Shown here: piece by piece, positions 35,444-46,659 of the stretch
Numbering within the stretch: position 1 is the stretch's first letter
How the letters are laid out: every line of letters begins with the position of its first letter
The notes under the pieces: model-generated
What the model was told of the DNA's origin: nothing
Seen by the model: the letters and a program-made list of their open reading frames with translations, nothing else
The model's database searches: none
Translations under genes and position numbers: made by a program
Assembly (NCBI GenBank): GCA_023634235.1
Contig: JAMKCF010000003.1
Coordinates: 11,254,742-11,318,741 of the forward strand
Length of the DNA: 64,000 bases
Reading direction: 5' to 3'
Origin: Pisaster brevispinus
Lineage: Eukaryota; Echinodermata; Asteroidea; Forcipulatida; Asteriidae

Positions 35444-36801
35444 TTAAATTGTACACATCTTTCCAACTGACAATAAAGTATCATTTTGATTGCCTGCTAT
35501 GACAATAGTAAGCATCCGTCCGTCAATACTGACGATGGACTGCGCCCGGGGGTTGTCATCTCTGTTGCAGCTGCGGCTGTGGCTGAGAAGTCCAATTTTT
35601 GCATGGCAGTCTCTGCCACAGTTATTGCAGACAAATGGGGAGGGGGTTGCTACTCGCAGTTTCTTCCTCTGCCTCTTCTCCTGCAGCAAGGAAGTGCGCC
35701 TCTCTTCAGTGCGATTGACCCCTGTGGCAACTGTCTGCCTCCAAGCGCTGCGATCCTGTGCAGCTTCCTCCCAGCTGTTGAGGTATATGCCAGCCTGCCT
35801 CATGTCACGTCTACAGACGTCCTTGAAGCATAGGTACGGGCGACCAGTTGGCCTGGAGCCTGATGAAAGCTCGCCATAAAGGATTGCTCTTGGCAGCCAA
35901 CTGGAGTCCATCCTGAGGACGTGACCGAGCCATCTGAGTCGGCACTGGCTCAGCATGGCGAACGTGGTGGTGGAGTGGGTGCGTTCCAGGACTTCTGTGT
36001 TTGGGACTTTCTCCTGCAATGTAATGCCCAAGATGCGGCGTAGGCAGCGCAGGTGGAAGATGTTCAGCCGTTTTTCTTGTCTGAGATAGGTGGTCCAGGC
36101 CTTACTGCCGTATAGCAGAGTGCTGGTGACGCATGCTTGGTAGACCTGGAGTTTTGTGCACACGGCTAGGTTCTTGTAGCCACACTCTCTTTGCCAGCCT
36201 GGCCATCGCTGCGGCGGCCCTGGCAAGACGGGTGCTCAGTTCTGCGTCGAGTGACAGGTTGCTGGAGACTGTTGACCCGAGGTACGTGAAGAAGCCCACA
36301 CAGTAAAGACATCTTGGGCCATGACATGGGTCTTCTCAATGCTGATAGAGAGGACAAACTCCTTGCAGGCATAAGAAAGCCTGTCGACCAACTGGTCCGC
36401 TGCTGGTGGATAAACTGACGGCAAGGATGCGTTCGGAGCCTCCTGTCGGCGGTATAATTGTGACAATTAGCGTGTTTTTGTACTGCAAAGCCAACGCCGT
36501 GTTCTCGAGTCTCTTCCATGCTCTTGCCATGCCAGAAGAAAGTGTAGTTTTTCTCCTTTAGGGAGCCACTGTCAGCAAGCCGTGTCTCTTGGAGAGCGCA
36601 ATGTCGACATTGAGTCGGTCGAGCTCATGGTCAATGATGGCGGTCTTGCGAGAGTCGTCGATGTGGTCAAGGCTGTCTGAGAGCCCTGTGTGCATGGCTC
36701 TTACATTCCAGCTTGATATTCGAAGAGCTGGCATCTCCGTTTTCAGTTTTCCTTTTTTGTCTGGTGCGGTGTCAACGTCCGCTTGTCGTGCTTTACACTA
36801 A
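35444..36801 (-). pseudogene. Non-LTR retrotransposon relic: endonuclease N-terminus fused to RT C-terminus
   Basis: Read on the minus strand from 36801. An AP-type endonuclease start (ISSWNVRAMHTGL, DDSRKTAIIDHELDRLNVDI) is followed by a small frameshift near 36595, then ETRLADSGSLKEKNYTFFW, EHGVGFAVQ and GGSERILAVSLSTSSGPVG. Near 36390 this is joined directly to RT-distal sequence, LVDRLSYACKEFVLSISIEK, with the catalytic RT core missing. Another frameshift near 36300 precedes FTYLGSTVSSNLSLDAEL, and one near 36180 precedes ACVTSTLLYGSKAWTTY, RRILGI and RWLGHVLRMDS. The tail has a zinc-finger-like CNNCGRDC...GLLSHSRSC. This architecture is the 'craniofacial development protein 2-like' LINE seen in many animal genomes. 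Internally deleted and frameshifted, it cannot be autonomous. Confidence 0.88.
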
Positions 36802-37652
36802 GCCCCAAGTACCCATTGAGGCAGACGGACGTTGGCGGGTCGACACCTTACTGGCCGGGGGCTGCCCGGCTTGAGGCGGGCGGTAGCCGACCACTGGAAC
36901 GCGATGATTCCTCCCACCGTCGAAGCCACTTTAGATGGGACTTATAACCCGTAACTGTCAGCTACCGTGTTGTGTCCTCACTCTAGGATGAGGCTGGAGT
37001 GACCTCTCCATGGCGCAAGCCTGGGCATGAAGTATGGAGATCCTGGGTTGCCCAGACGTCAGAAACCCCCTCTCGGCCTTGCTGATAAGCTCCAAAGGAA
37101 TGCGAAGTATGACGTTTGGTACCAGCTTGGCTGCAGGAGCTGCCGAAACAGTGTTTGCAAGGCACCGTTCTGCCTTCGGGGCTCCACTCCTGATTTGGAA
37201 GGTTTACTCCCTTACACGTGGCCGTTGGGTCAATTGTTGACCTCCTCCGCCCTGGCCGTTGGCTGTCTGATGTTGCTCATCCGCCCAGTGATGCAGTGTA
37301 GACACCACACTCGGGTTTGAAATCAGAGTTTTCCTTCTCCTAGATGAACTGCCTTTCAAGGCTTACGAGCCCCATCTGCCCGGAGCAATCTGGTTTTAAG
37401 GCGACAGAAACACGCCTGCACACCTTTGCCCAAAGTTCGCAACAGGGATCGGCATGTGAAGCCGGGCAGATAAGAGTTTGACTAGGAGAGGCTGTTTGAG
37501 ACGCAGACCATATGGGACATTTCATGGGTGTGAAGTGGCTCAGTACTCCACACATTCCCGGTCATTTCTAGCCCTTTGACCCCTATGACAATACAGGCAA
37601 CATATTTATATGCACATTTTACACTGTATAGCTTACATTTTCCTTCATTATT
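36802..37652 (-). mobile_element. Probable 5' UTR / flank of the LINE relic
   Basis: GC-richer than the surroundings, like the relic itself, and contiguous with the endonuclease start on the minus strand. Open frames on both strands (37027-37555) have no recognisable domain. The exact 5' boundary is not visible. Confidence 0.4.
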
Positions 37653-37954
37653 ATTTGACCTGGTATGACCTTTAATGACCGTAAAGTGACCTACATTTTA
37701 TGTCATTGTTTTTTCATCTATATATTTGCATTCCATGCACCAATAGCTTTAATTTGATACTAAACATGATATGTTTATATGACAGACAACATTTTGTCAT
37801 AATTATTACATAATCAAAATGTGGGCGTGGCTTAAGATGACAATAAAAAAAATTGCCCAAGGGTGCCAAGTGGGCACCCGTCAGATTCTGAAACTAGACA
37901 CCCTCATCTATCATTTTCAGCAATAAAATTGCATTTGTACCCTACTTCACGGTC
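37653..37954 (-). repeat. 302-bp inverted arm, right
   Basis: Inverse of 34706-35007. The outer edge reads gtaccctacttcacggtc. Together the arms form a 3,249-bp inverted-repeat unit. CCTCC lies next to both outer edges (with four extra bases on the left), which is too weak to call a target duplication. Confidence 0.92.
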
Positions 37955-39177
37955 CTCCCACAATTTTGATCATATCCACCTGACTACTGTAAAATACTTT
38001 TACATAACTGGTATGTCAAATCGGTTTACAAAATTTCAGTAAAAGCCTAATAACGAAACTTTAGTATATTTACTTTTTCTTCCGTTCTTCACAAATACAA
38101 TCATGTTGTATTAGTACCCCCTCATTTGTTATTCCTTTGTACTGAAAGTTTGTGAAAATGCTTAAACTTTAGTTATTTTACAGGGTTTTTGTAATCGAAA
38201 TGTACTGTTTTTCTGTAATTAATATTACAATCTTGTTTTTTAGGTTAACAGCAACTAGTTTTTTTTTAATAAAAGAAATGTTATTTTACAGAGTTTGTGT
38301 AAAAGATAAATATGACATCACTGTTAATCTACGCATGTTGTGTGTTTTTTAAGGATACATTGATTTAGAATTATTTTACATACTTGTGGGCACTGGATTG
38401 TGGGGTACCTATGTCAGTATGGTGGCTACTTGTGGGCCCCTGGTTATGGGGTATTTCAAAGTACCCCACAGAGTTGGTTTAGTTTTCCCCACATTAGCTC
38501 CATGTATAATTGTGTGTATAAGTACAATCAATCACATCCATCAATAATTTCAAAGGCAATATAGGCAAAATAACATTTACTCACTCACAAGGGAAAACAA
38601 GCTTAATAGAAAAATATATAATATACCAATATGATTTTGACAGCAAGTGAATATTAATCTTAAGCATCATGTGAAACATGCAAATGGTGTGCTGCCAGGC
38701 CAGAACTTTAAAACTTTAACAAACTTCCAACAATTAAGAAGGGACTCCCTTCACCAATGTCTACAGCAATACTGTGGGTACAAATAAGCACTCGCATACA
38801 TATTTTTGTTCAAAAAGTAAGGATCATTTATTTATTTCAATTTTCTTTCTAAACTGTACATTGATTGTTAAAGTCTGATTTTAAAATTTCTCTTAACATG
38901 GTAAATTTGAAGAAGACATGCATTTAAACAACCAGCAACAGTCCAGATTACAACTGTAGTTGACTTTAATGGCTGATTGTTTGCCACATTTGAATTACCA
39001 CAGTGATTCTAAAAAATTGACAATGACACAAATATTGTCTACATTTTCTGTCAATGAAAAATAACTTGCCCCACAAACCCATTTTAAACAGTTTTTCTCA
39101 TTCATTAATCACAGCAAAATTATAATATTTTTTAGCCTCCCCCAAGCCCAACCCAGACTTTTCATGGAACGACATCA
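37955..39177. other. Intergenic, no gene recognised
   Basis: AT-rich, with repeated ttttacag/ctgtaaaa strings between 37980 and 38300 that may be the rest of the interrupted element at 34614. No coding support. Confidence 0.35.
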
Positions 39178-39575
39178 ACTTGTTTTTATCCAGTTAACAA
39201 ATGTGCACTCAAGGAGTTAGAAAGCAAAAAAAGAGGTTATTTTGCTAAACTTGTTTTTATCATGTAAAAAACATTCAAATAAAACCATGCATTCAACCAT
39301 TAACAAGCAAAATATGGCTTCTTTTACTAGTTTTTATCTTTTAACAAAACATTCAACAAATCATTTACAGGTAAGCGAAGTATTGAATCTTTTGCTTAAA
39401 TTGCTTTGATCTTGTAAGAAATTAAAACAACGCAATCAACTATTTACAAGTAAGCAAAATATGGCTTCTTTTTGCTTAACTTGTTTTTATCACATACAAA
39501 ATTAAAACAATCCAATAAAACCATTTACAAGTTAGCAAAATGTTGCTTCTTTTGCTTCACTTGTTTTTATTCCAT
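39178..39575 (+). repeat. Degenerate ~77-bp tandem repeat, about 6 units
   Basis: Each unit begins near acttgtttttatc and includes a variant of accatttacaagtaagcaaa and atggcttcttttgctt. Starts fall near 39180, 39250, 39328, 39400, 39481 and 39561, so spacing is 70-81 bp. Old and diverged. Confidence 0.85.
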
Positions 39576-39910
39576 GATCTTTGGCAACAGACTCATCGCC
39601 CAAAGACGATTCTTTTGGCCCCCTGGCGAAAAGACTTATTGAAAAGATAGATGAATACATTTAACATGCTATTGCTCACTGTCAACCGTATACTGCGACC
39701 CACTCAATAACTGTGGGAGGGGTAACGCCCATCGATGTTGTAAACGCTTATAACACCAAGCTTGGTGTGTAGCAAACGGCAAAAATAACAGTGACTATTA
39801 GGAATGTCTTCAACATCTTTTCTTGGCTGTTGACTGACTTTGATGATTCGGTAATAGACGAATAACATGATTGTCACAGGGACTATAGATCAGACACTAT
39901 ATCACCGAAA

Positions 39911-40111
39911 ATGAGGATCAAAATGTCAACGATCGCAGAGCTGTGTTCAGGAAAACAAGCTGCTGGGACTTTGTGGAAAACAGTTTTCACTCCAAAGGTT
40001 ATTTTGAGTCCAATCGGACAACAAAATGAGACGCAGGACGCAACAACGACAAGTATAAAGAAGCGACGTCTCGTACACTGGGAACTGATACGGCCTGCAC
40101 TCTATAAAATT
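39911..40111 (+). CDS. Unassigned short open frame, possible exon
   Basis: From ATG 39911 the frame reads MRIKMSTIAELCSGKQAAGT and so on, up to KKRRLVHWELIRPALYKI near 40111, after which repeat sequence begins and the frame runs to 40186. The amino acid mix is protein-like and ends with a basic cluster. No family is recognised and no splice sites confirm it. Confidence 0.15.
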
Positions 40112-40485
40112 TTGACCAATGTTTGGTCGATGTTGATCCCATTATTGGTTTATAAGTTGGAAATTTTTACCCAACTTATGAGTTGAGTTGGTCAGTTTCA
40201 AAATACCTTTTATTGGTAAATCTAAACCAAATATTGGGTGGCTGCAATAATCCCAACCCTGTTGGTTAAAACTTACCTATAGTAATTGGTCGTTTAGAAA
40301 AACCTTTTAACCATTACTTGGTAAAAGATATAAGACCAACAGATGGCCTCTTGTTCTCCATCAAATTGGTTTTAAAATGTTTAACCAACATTGAGGCTTG
40401 TTTTTAACCTTTGTTTTAGGTAAGCTCAACTAAATATTGGGTGACTGCGATAAGCCCAACCTTGATGGTTAAAACATTTGAACCA
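40095..40485 (+). repeat. Element with duplicated CCAAY/ATTGGG blocks
   Basis: aaatattgggtggctgcaat / aatcccaaccctgttggtta (about 40227-40265) recurs as aaatattgggtgactgcgat / aagcccaaccttgatggtta (about 40433-40471), 206 bp apart. Many further ttggt/accaa pairs suggest a MITE of the same style as family C. Its boundaries are uncertain. Confidence 0.6.
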
Positions 40486-41174
40486 TCCCTTAAGTTCTTA
40501 AATGTTCTTTCGTATAATCAGAGACACGATTTGGCACATAAATAGCTCTTTTCTTTTCTTTTTTTTTTTTTTTGGGGGGGGGGGCAGGAATATTATTAGT
40601 GTAATTTGCAAAATGACTTGTTTTCACGAGGCGATGTTGGGTGAAAAGATATTTCGTTTTCGAGACTCTTGCAGTAAATTGCTCTTGCTCAAATTGAAAA
40701 ATATTTCCAATGCTAGTTGATTACGAACATATCGTCCTTTCGTTAATAGTGTCATTGAATAACATAATATGTAAGGTTTAGAAGTGATAAGACCCAAGGG
40801 AACAATAAGTGCCTCTCGTTAATAGCTACCGGTAATTTTTATGATGATTAGTTTTGTATAAGGATGAATGAACACAATAGTTTTTGAAGGCTTATCCCTG
40901 GCATCAAATGCTCACTGATCGATTGCTTATAATCTTTGCGTTTTTGACATTACCATGATGATGAACGAAAAATTACATTAAAGCTAAATAGTTTCATCCT
41001 TATTAACATTTTACCAGTCGGGGAAAATTAAAATGGTCTATACGATTGCCATTGACTTGAACAAAGCGTACCCCGATGGCTATTTAGTTTTATTTTGATG
41101 TCACGTTTTTTGTCTACAAGCACACCCCTGCACGCACACACAAACACAACCTTACGGATCCGGTTTGTGGGGTA

Positions 41175-41285
41175 CTGCTATTGTTGTTCTATTGTTCCCT
41201 TTTCTAAAGAATTCCCTTGTGGGGCCCTATTGTTCCTATTGAAATTGCCTTGTGGGGTCCATTGTTCCATTGTTAAAAGTACCCG
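41175..41285 (+). repeat. Short tandem TTGTGGGG...ATTGTTCC repeat
   Basis: Three imperfect units of the form (c)ttgtggggNcc...attgttcc, spaced about 45 bp apart. No function inferred. Confidence 0.6.
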
Positions 41286-41372
41286 GTAAGTTGGCATGTG
41301 TAAGGGCACACACACAGCCACACACAAAGTAGCATTTGAATTGGTAGAAATATAGAAACCTACAAGTCAGCC

Positions 41373-41450
41373 ATGAGTGACTCTGATTCTGACAATCATC
41401 AGTTTGATGAAGGAGATTCATCTGGATCTCCAGAATCAAAGCAAAACGTT
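41373..41450 (+). CDS. Possible acidic N-terminal exon (unassigned)
   Basis: From ATG 41373 (gccATGa context) the frame reads MSDSDSDNHQFDEGDSSGSP then ESKQN, a typical acidic, serine-rich N-terminus of a nuclear protein. Beyond about 41450 the frame overlaps the antisense HARBI1-like relic and ceases to look coding. No confident donor is seen. Confidence 0.2.
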
Positions 41451-41492
41451 TTTGTGAAACTTCTTAAAATTCATAGCGTCTTATTGACGAAA

Positions 41493-41630
41493 TCACAAGT
41501 GCCAAAAATCAGCCATCCACTCTACATTCTCCTCTTCAAAACGGTACAGTTGTTTGTAGTCAACATCACGACATTTTCTCCTTGGCACATACACTTTTAT
41601 CCTGTGAGGAACATTCATAAACGCTGCCAT
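41493..41630 (-). pseudogene. HARBI1-like (PIF/Harbinger) transposase N-terminal relic
   Basis: A 45-codon minus frame from an ATG at 41630 reads MAAFMNVPHRIKVYVPRRKC, then RDVDYKQLYRFEEENVEWMA and DFWHL, then a stop. The pattern D-x-D-Y...LYRF..ENV.W.AD resembles the N-terminal helix region of HARBI1-type nucleases. The stop truncates it long before any DDE core. Harbinger transposons also encode a Myb/SANT-like protein, and two such genes occur in this window. That link is only suggestive. Confidence 0.4.
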
Positions 41631-41724
41631 TTCTTCAGACGTGTCTTTACTTCTGCGCCCAAGGTAGCTCTGGGGCTACCTTGAAAAATGACCAGTACTT
41701 ACTTGCATTTTGTAGTATTTTCTC

Positions 41725-41925
41725 CATTTTATTCATATGGAAATAAGTAAACGCTAAAAAAAGCAGTAAATACTTTTCATGTAAAAGTAGATTCTTTTAG
41801 TATTAAGTAAATACTTTCCAGTAAAAGCTTTTACTTCCTTTTATTCATATGGGTGGTAGTAAACACTTGAAATTTCCAAGTAAAAGAAAATACTACTTTT
41901 TATTCATACGACCCAATATGCCTCC
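41725..41925 (+). repeat. Repeat with three TTTTATTCATAYG motifs
   Basis: The motif occurs near 41728, 41838 and 41898, interspersed with agtaaaNactt strings. It could be the terminal region of a small DNA transposon lying next to the HARBI1-like relic. Boundaries not defined. Confidence 0.45.
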
Positions 41926-42009
41926 AACCTGCAAAATAAGTAAAATAATAATGTTCAGCATAATGTATCCACAAGTAAAAAAGAAACCTGCATTGCATTA
42001 TCCAACGGT

Positions 42010-42690
42010 GGAAAGCTCCAATCAATAAAAAAACCTTTTTTTTTGGCATACAACTTTCTATCTTTTAAACTCAGATTCATTTGTGCCACTAGTATTTTCT
42101 TCAGTAGGGCATGATGGGTAAAATAATAAGAAGAAGAGTTTTTGTGGTGCACTTGACACACTAAATGTTCAATTATTTCCCCTATTTAATTTTTCAACAA
42201 AGCATATCCAAAAAGAACAGTATAAATCCAGCCTCTTATCGTACAACAATAAACGGGCACTATTAGAAACGTTTAAGAAGTTTTTTGGAATACAGCGTTT
42301 TGCAAAATAAGATTAAAGAAATATAGTTAAAATTAAAGTATGTGAAAAAAATAAGCTTTTTGGAATACAGCTTTATCTCTAAACAAATAAAAACAGACAT
42401 TCTTTCAGATTTGTCCTTTTGTGCCACTAGTATTGTTTTCAGTAGGGCTTGAAGGGAAATAATAATAATGTTATAAATCTCTTGTGGTACTCTTGACACA
42501 ATAAATGTTCTATTTCCCCTTATTAATTTGAATAATGCATATTCAAAAAGAACAGTAGAAATCCAGCCTTTTACCATACAACAACGAACAGTCACTATCA
42601 GTCACTATCAGAAACTTTAAAGGAATTTAAAGGAATACAGTCTTTTGCATTTTTCTTTTTTTTTAAATAAATCTTGTTTAAAATAAAGTA
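42010..42690 (+). repeat. ~338-bp imperfect tandem duplication
   Basis: ttgtgccactagtatt, cagtagggc, tgacaca.taaatgttc, aaaaagaacagta and aaatccagcct occur in the same order in two units offset by about 338 bp (ttgtgccact at 42081 and 42419). A start of a third unit (aaataaagtatgtgaaaaaa) is at about 42681. Also noted: gtcactatca duplicated in tandem at about 42592-42611. Confidence 0.85.
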
Positions 42691-43106
42691 TGTGAAAAAA
42701 CACGTCTTATTTTTAAAAGGGCATGCTAAGTGTAAAAAGCAAAAGATACAAATACATTTAAGCGTTTGTGGCAAACTTTACACACCTTCTGGTCCAATAT
42801 TCTCTTGTAAAAAAAGGTAAAGAAATTATTAAAGTAATGTAAACAAAGAGTACAAAACCTGTTAATCGCAAACCTAGAAGTCTTCCATTGAATTTATCAA
42901 CATGAGCACATTGGGGCTAACACAGGACCTCCACGATTTTGAAGACTTTGAGCCCTTGCATGGATTGATTCCAACCAAGCATCTGTTGAAGATGAACATG
43001 GAGAAATAAAATATTATAAGTGGTGGACCCAAACAAAATTGTTTATCCACAGTCTCATGCTAGGGTCAAAGTATGCGTTCTCCAAGATAGAATCATTATT
43101 ATTATT

Positions 43107-43137
43107 AGGTGTTCGGGCAATCCGCCCGGAACACCTC
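43107..43137. repeat. Hairpin AGGTGTTCGGGC / GCCCGGAACACCT
   Basis: A 12-bp stem with one bulge and a 5-nt loop, preceded by (ATT)n and followed by T-rich sequence and a G-run. It may be the end of an unidentified repeat. Confidence 0.6.
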
Positions 43138-43300
43138 TTGTTTTTGTTCCGTTTTTTTTTATATTTAATATTATTATTTTTATTTTTTTCGGGAGGGAAT
43201 TGTGTAAAGTTACATACTTATTGTTTTTGTTGTTTTGTTGCTGATGTTGTTGTTGTTGTGTGTTTTTTTTAAAGGGGGGGGGGGGGGAGTTGTGTAAAGA
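43138..43300. repeat. Low-complexity T/TTG/G-run tract
   Basis: Poly-T, (ttg)n and a run of about 14 G at 43274-43288. Open frames on both strands here are artefacts. Confidence 0.85.
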
Positions 43301-43839
43301 TAACATAATTCTTGTTCAACAATTACTGGTGATTTTATGGCAATAAAATTACACATCGATATTCTTACCGTTGCATAAACTCATTGTCGGCTTATGCTTT
43401 CCAGCATACTGGATGTTAAACACACAGAAGGATGCAAACAAAATGCACAACGCACCCACTGGAGAGTCAATGGTGTCAAAACAGATTTCTCTATCAACGG
43501 CCAACATGAAATTCTTTGCAGTTAAGCTCGATGAACCTGGTCAAAACAGCAAATAGTTGGAATATAAGTGAGGACGAGAAGCGACATTTTGTACTATAAA
43601 TATGTGGGGAAAAGGACCCAAATGGGTGGAGAAGGGGTAAACACATAAAACAAAGATTAGGCATATCACGTCAAGTCGGGTCTATTCAGTTAACGCTACC
43701 TTGGCCTTCGTACGGAGGAGTTGTCCACCCGGTCTAACGTTACCTGACACTACAGTAGTGACAGCTTAAATTAAATTTAAATGGAATATAATAAGTGAGG
43801 ACGAGAAGCGATATTAATTTATAATTTATTTATGATTTT

Positions 43840-44065
43840 AATTTATGAAAAAACTGTCAATGGGCCACAATAAATACTTGTGCAGATTAATGTGCAGATA
43901 TTGCACGAAATCTTCCAAAATATGACACTTTCTTACCTGGAAAAAGGTAATGCAGCGGCCAGCGATGCGGTTGGTACCCGCTGTCGCTTCCCTAAACGTG
44001 GATGGATTTGACGTTCTTGATAAAAAATACGGAGACACTTTGTAGCTGTTTTCTTAAAAAGTGGA
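43840..44065 (-). mobile_element. MITE family B, partial inverted copy
   Basis: On the minus strand it reads ttttttatcaagaacgtcaa, atccatccacg, accaaccgcatcgctggcc, matching the middle of the full copy at 15065-15448, with an extra internal segment (ggaagcgacagcgggt). Confidence 0.6.
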
Positions 44066-46107
44066 CAGTGTGTTAAGCTGAAACTTTCACATTTGTATTC
44101 TTCTTTCTTTTTTTCACTATGGGGAAAGTTAAATAATCTGTCCTTTTTTACCAGTCTTGTGTATAATAACCACAATGGTACTCGTTTGGTACGTTTACAA
44201 CAAACGATACCACCGTTATTTTATGCATTGAGAATTGGTGATTTCTCCATTCTTAATACAAATTTAGAATACTGTCTGTACAATATCAATGTCAGGCCAT
44301 TAACTATTTTTGCAGCTAATAGGCAGAAAATGTATTGTACCAAATCAAAATAAAGCGAACATAAGCGCGCCACGATCAGTGTATAACATTATCGTCGTGT
44401 GTCCGGAAGGCCGGGCATTAGGCTCTCCCGCCCTTCTTCCAGCAGGCAGACAAAGTACTTCTTCAGGAACAGAGGGCCGTGAGCAAATGGCTCCTGATGA
44501 AAAAAACTATGCCAATGTTGCTGGGGATTTTTTTATTCTTCTTTTTTCCCTAGAGTTACCCTCAAAGACAATGTTTTCCCACCTTCATGCAAAATTTTAC
44601 CTTCCTATATAGAATGGCAGAAAACCAACCAAATTTTTACGCTCAGTTTACTTGAAACACAATATTCTGCACATTTAATTGCTCACGCTCTTTCTCCTGT
44701 AATTATTTTTACCTTTTTTCCTCCGGGCACACTAGTTATTTGGCTTGAAACGGCAACATTTTCCGTAAAATCATCATCGAGTTTGGGGTTTTGGTTAATT
44801 TCCCATGGGAATGCACCCCACTATTATTTTAACATGGTTCGCTGCCCTTGTTTCTCCTTCAAATAATATTGTCTGCTCCAATTTCCCATTAAATTCAATG
44901 CGATTAAAATGTTTTGAATATGCATAATAAGTCTGACCCCGCCCCACTAGCGTGATGATGTAATGTGATTTGGCGTTCATTTTGTTGCGACATGGGAATG
45001 GCATAATAGACGTGAGAATGAGCCTAAAGATAATGTGCCGCGAGCCTTATTCCAGACTCTTATCAAATCATTCGAGTGCCATTGCGTGTAGTGCAGTTGA
45101 GATGTTGAAGTAACGTTCAGGCCCTTTGATTGACGACTGGTTCCAATGAATGTTCGGGTACCCTATTATACATAACCGTGGTTCCCTTTAACTCCGCAAT
45201 GGAAGTTTTCGCTTGTTTGTATTTTTGTTGGGGTGTTGGGGTAATTGTTTGTTTGATTTTATAAACGGAAATTGCTCAAATTGAACAGAAAATAACGGTC
45301 GGCATAAATGAATACTTCATTATTTTGATCTTCCATTTCAGAAAGTAGAGAGACTACTATTACACAGTCCATGTTTTAATTTAAATACCTAATAGTAATG
45401 GTTTCTCTAGGGTTTTAAGTGGTGTTATTTAATATTTAGCGGGCTTAATACGACAGCTTTGTAATTTTGCCCCATTTCGCCCGCTCCTAATACTACGGTT
45501 ACTGCTGCGCTTTACATATTCATTATGTATATCGGTCAAGTGGAACCATAAGCGACTCTTGATTGCTGTTGACAATTCTTATGGCAAGTGGGAAACGGGT
45601 CTTGATAATAACTAAAGAAAGATTTAAACACAAGTGGCCCAAGCAGCTGCCTGAAAACACTCGTGTCTTGAGAGCACCCTGTTTTGAAAGTCTATCGCCT
45701 TATTATTTTGGAAGTTTAACTTTAAGTTTAAGACTTCGCGTGTGACACTTTGAAGCGAGTCTCTCTGGGGGGCGAAGGCGATTGTCCGAGACAAATATAA
45801 GTGAAGATTTATGAAGGCGTATATACATTACTTTGATAACTTGTTATAAGCTGTAAGTGGCTGTGGTCGTTCAAACATAACCGGAAATTGCACGAAAATG
45901 AAGATTGATGTATTGAAAACCACGGAATGGAGTCGTTAATCTGCGAAAATGAGTTGGGATGAATAAAACTGAGGGCAGGTTTGATTCTTCCTTTTCAGAA
46001 TGGATTGGGAGTTTTTGCATCCATGGTAAAAGCCAACTGTATAGAAGGACATTTTATATTTATACCTCGGCAATTTACAGGTCACCATTAGGGACATAGA
46101 GGCAATA
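44066..46107. other. Intergenic, no gene recognised
   Basis: No open frame over 100 codons and no recognisable family. Small AT-rich stretches only. Confidence 0.35.
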
Positions 46108-46275
46108 AACCATTGCATTGGTCGCTATCGCTGAGGTCAAACAATGGAAACGTGCAGTACTCAGTGCGTATACGCGTTGCGCACAACTCTCGACCAATGA
46201 TAGGTCTTCATTGATCTCAGTGAGGGCGCTGTTTGGGTTTTGTGACGTCATGTGGAAGGAGTTTGTACACCACTG
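46108..46275 (-). repeat. CRE-bearing dispersed repeat, copy 2 (inverted)
   Basis: On the minus strand it contains acatgacgtcacaaaaccca, ccctcactgagatcaatgaa, tatcattggtcgagagttg and gtttccattgtttgacctc, matching 18955-19100. It lies about 650 bp upstream of the ATG of Myb/SANT-like gene 2. TGACGTCA is at 46243-46250. Confidence 0.75.
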
Positions 46276-46659
46276 CATGAAGACAGTGTGCCCTTTTTGT
46301 TGAAATGACTATAGTATGACCATAATCATGTAAGCTTCGCCTTTGATTTGCTCGGGGAACAATATGGTTCCTTTAGATGTGTGCATGACCTCCCGCACAA
46401 GGTATAGTCATGCCTTTGTGCGTATTTGAAAACGTTCGTGTTTAACAAACCGGTAAATAAGCTGGGGACCGGATAAGAACAACACCAGTAGGCTTACTTT
46501 CTTGTGACTACATCAAAAAAAAATTACAACTAAAAGCGTACAGAATAAAGCTATAGGGTTTCCTCCAAAATTCTTTAAATTTATTGATTTTAATATGATC
46601 CCATGTAACGTGAATCAGAACATTGGGTAAACCACACAACATTTTTGGCAATGAGAGAA

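Noticed and set aside
35486..35879. Plus-strand frames of 115 and 129 codons
   Set aside because: Antisense shadows of the minus-strand LINE relic.
36589..36801. Plus-strand serine-rich 70-codon frame
   Set aside because: Antisense of the LINE endonuclease N-terminus.
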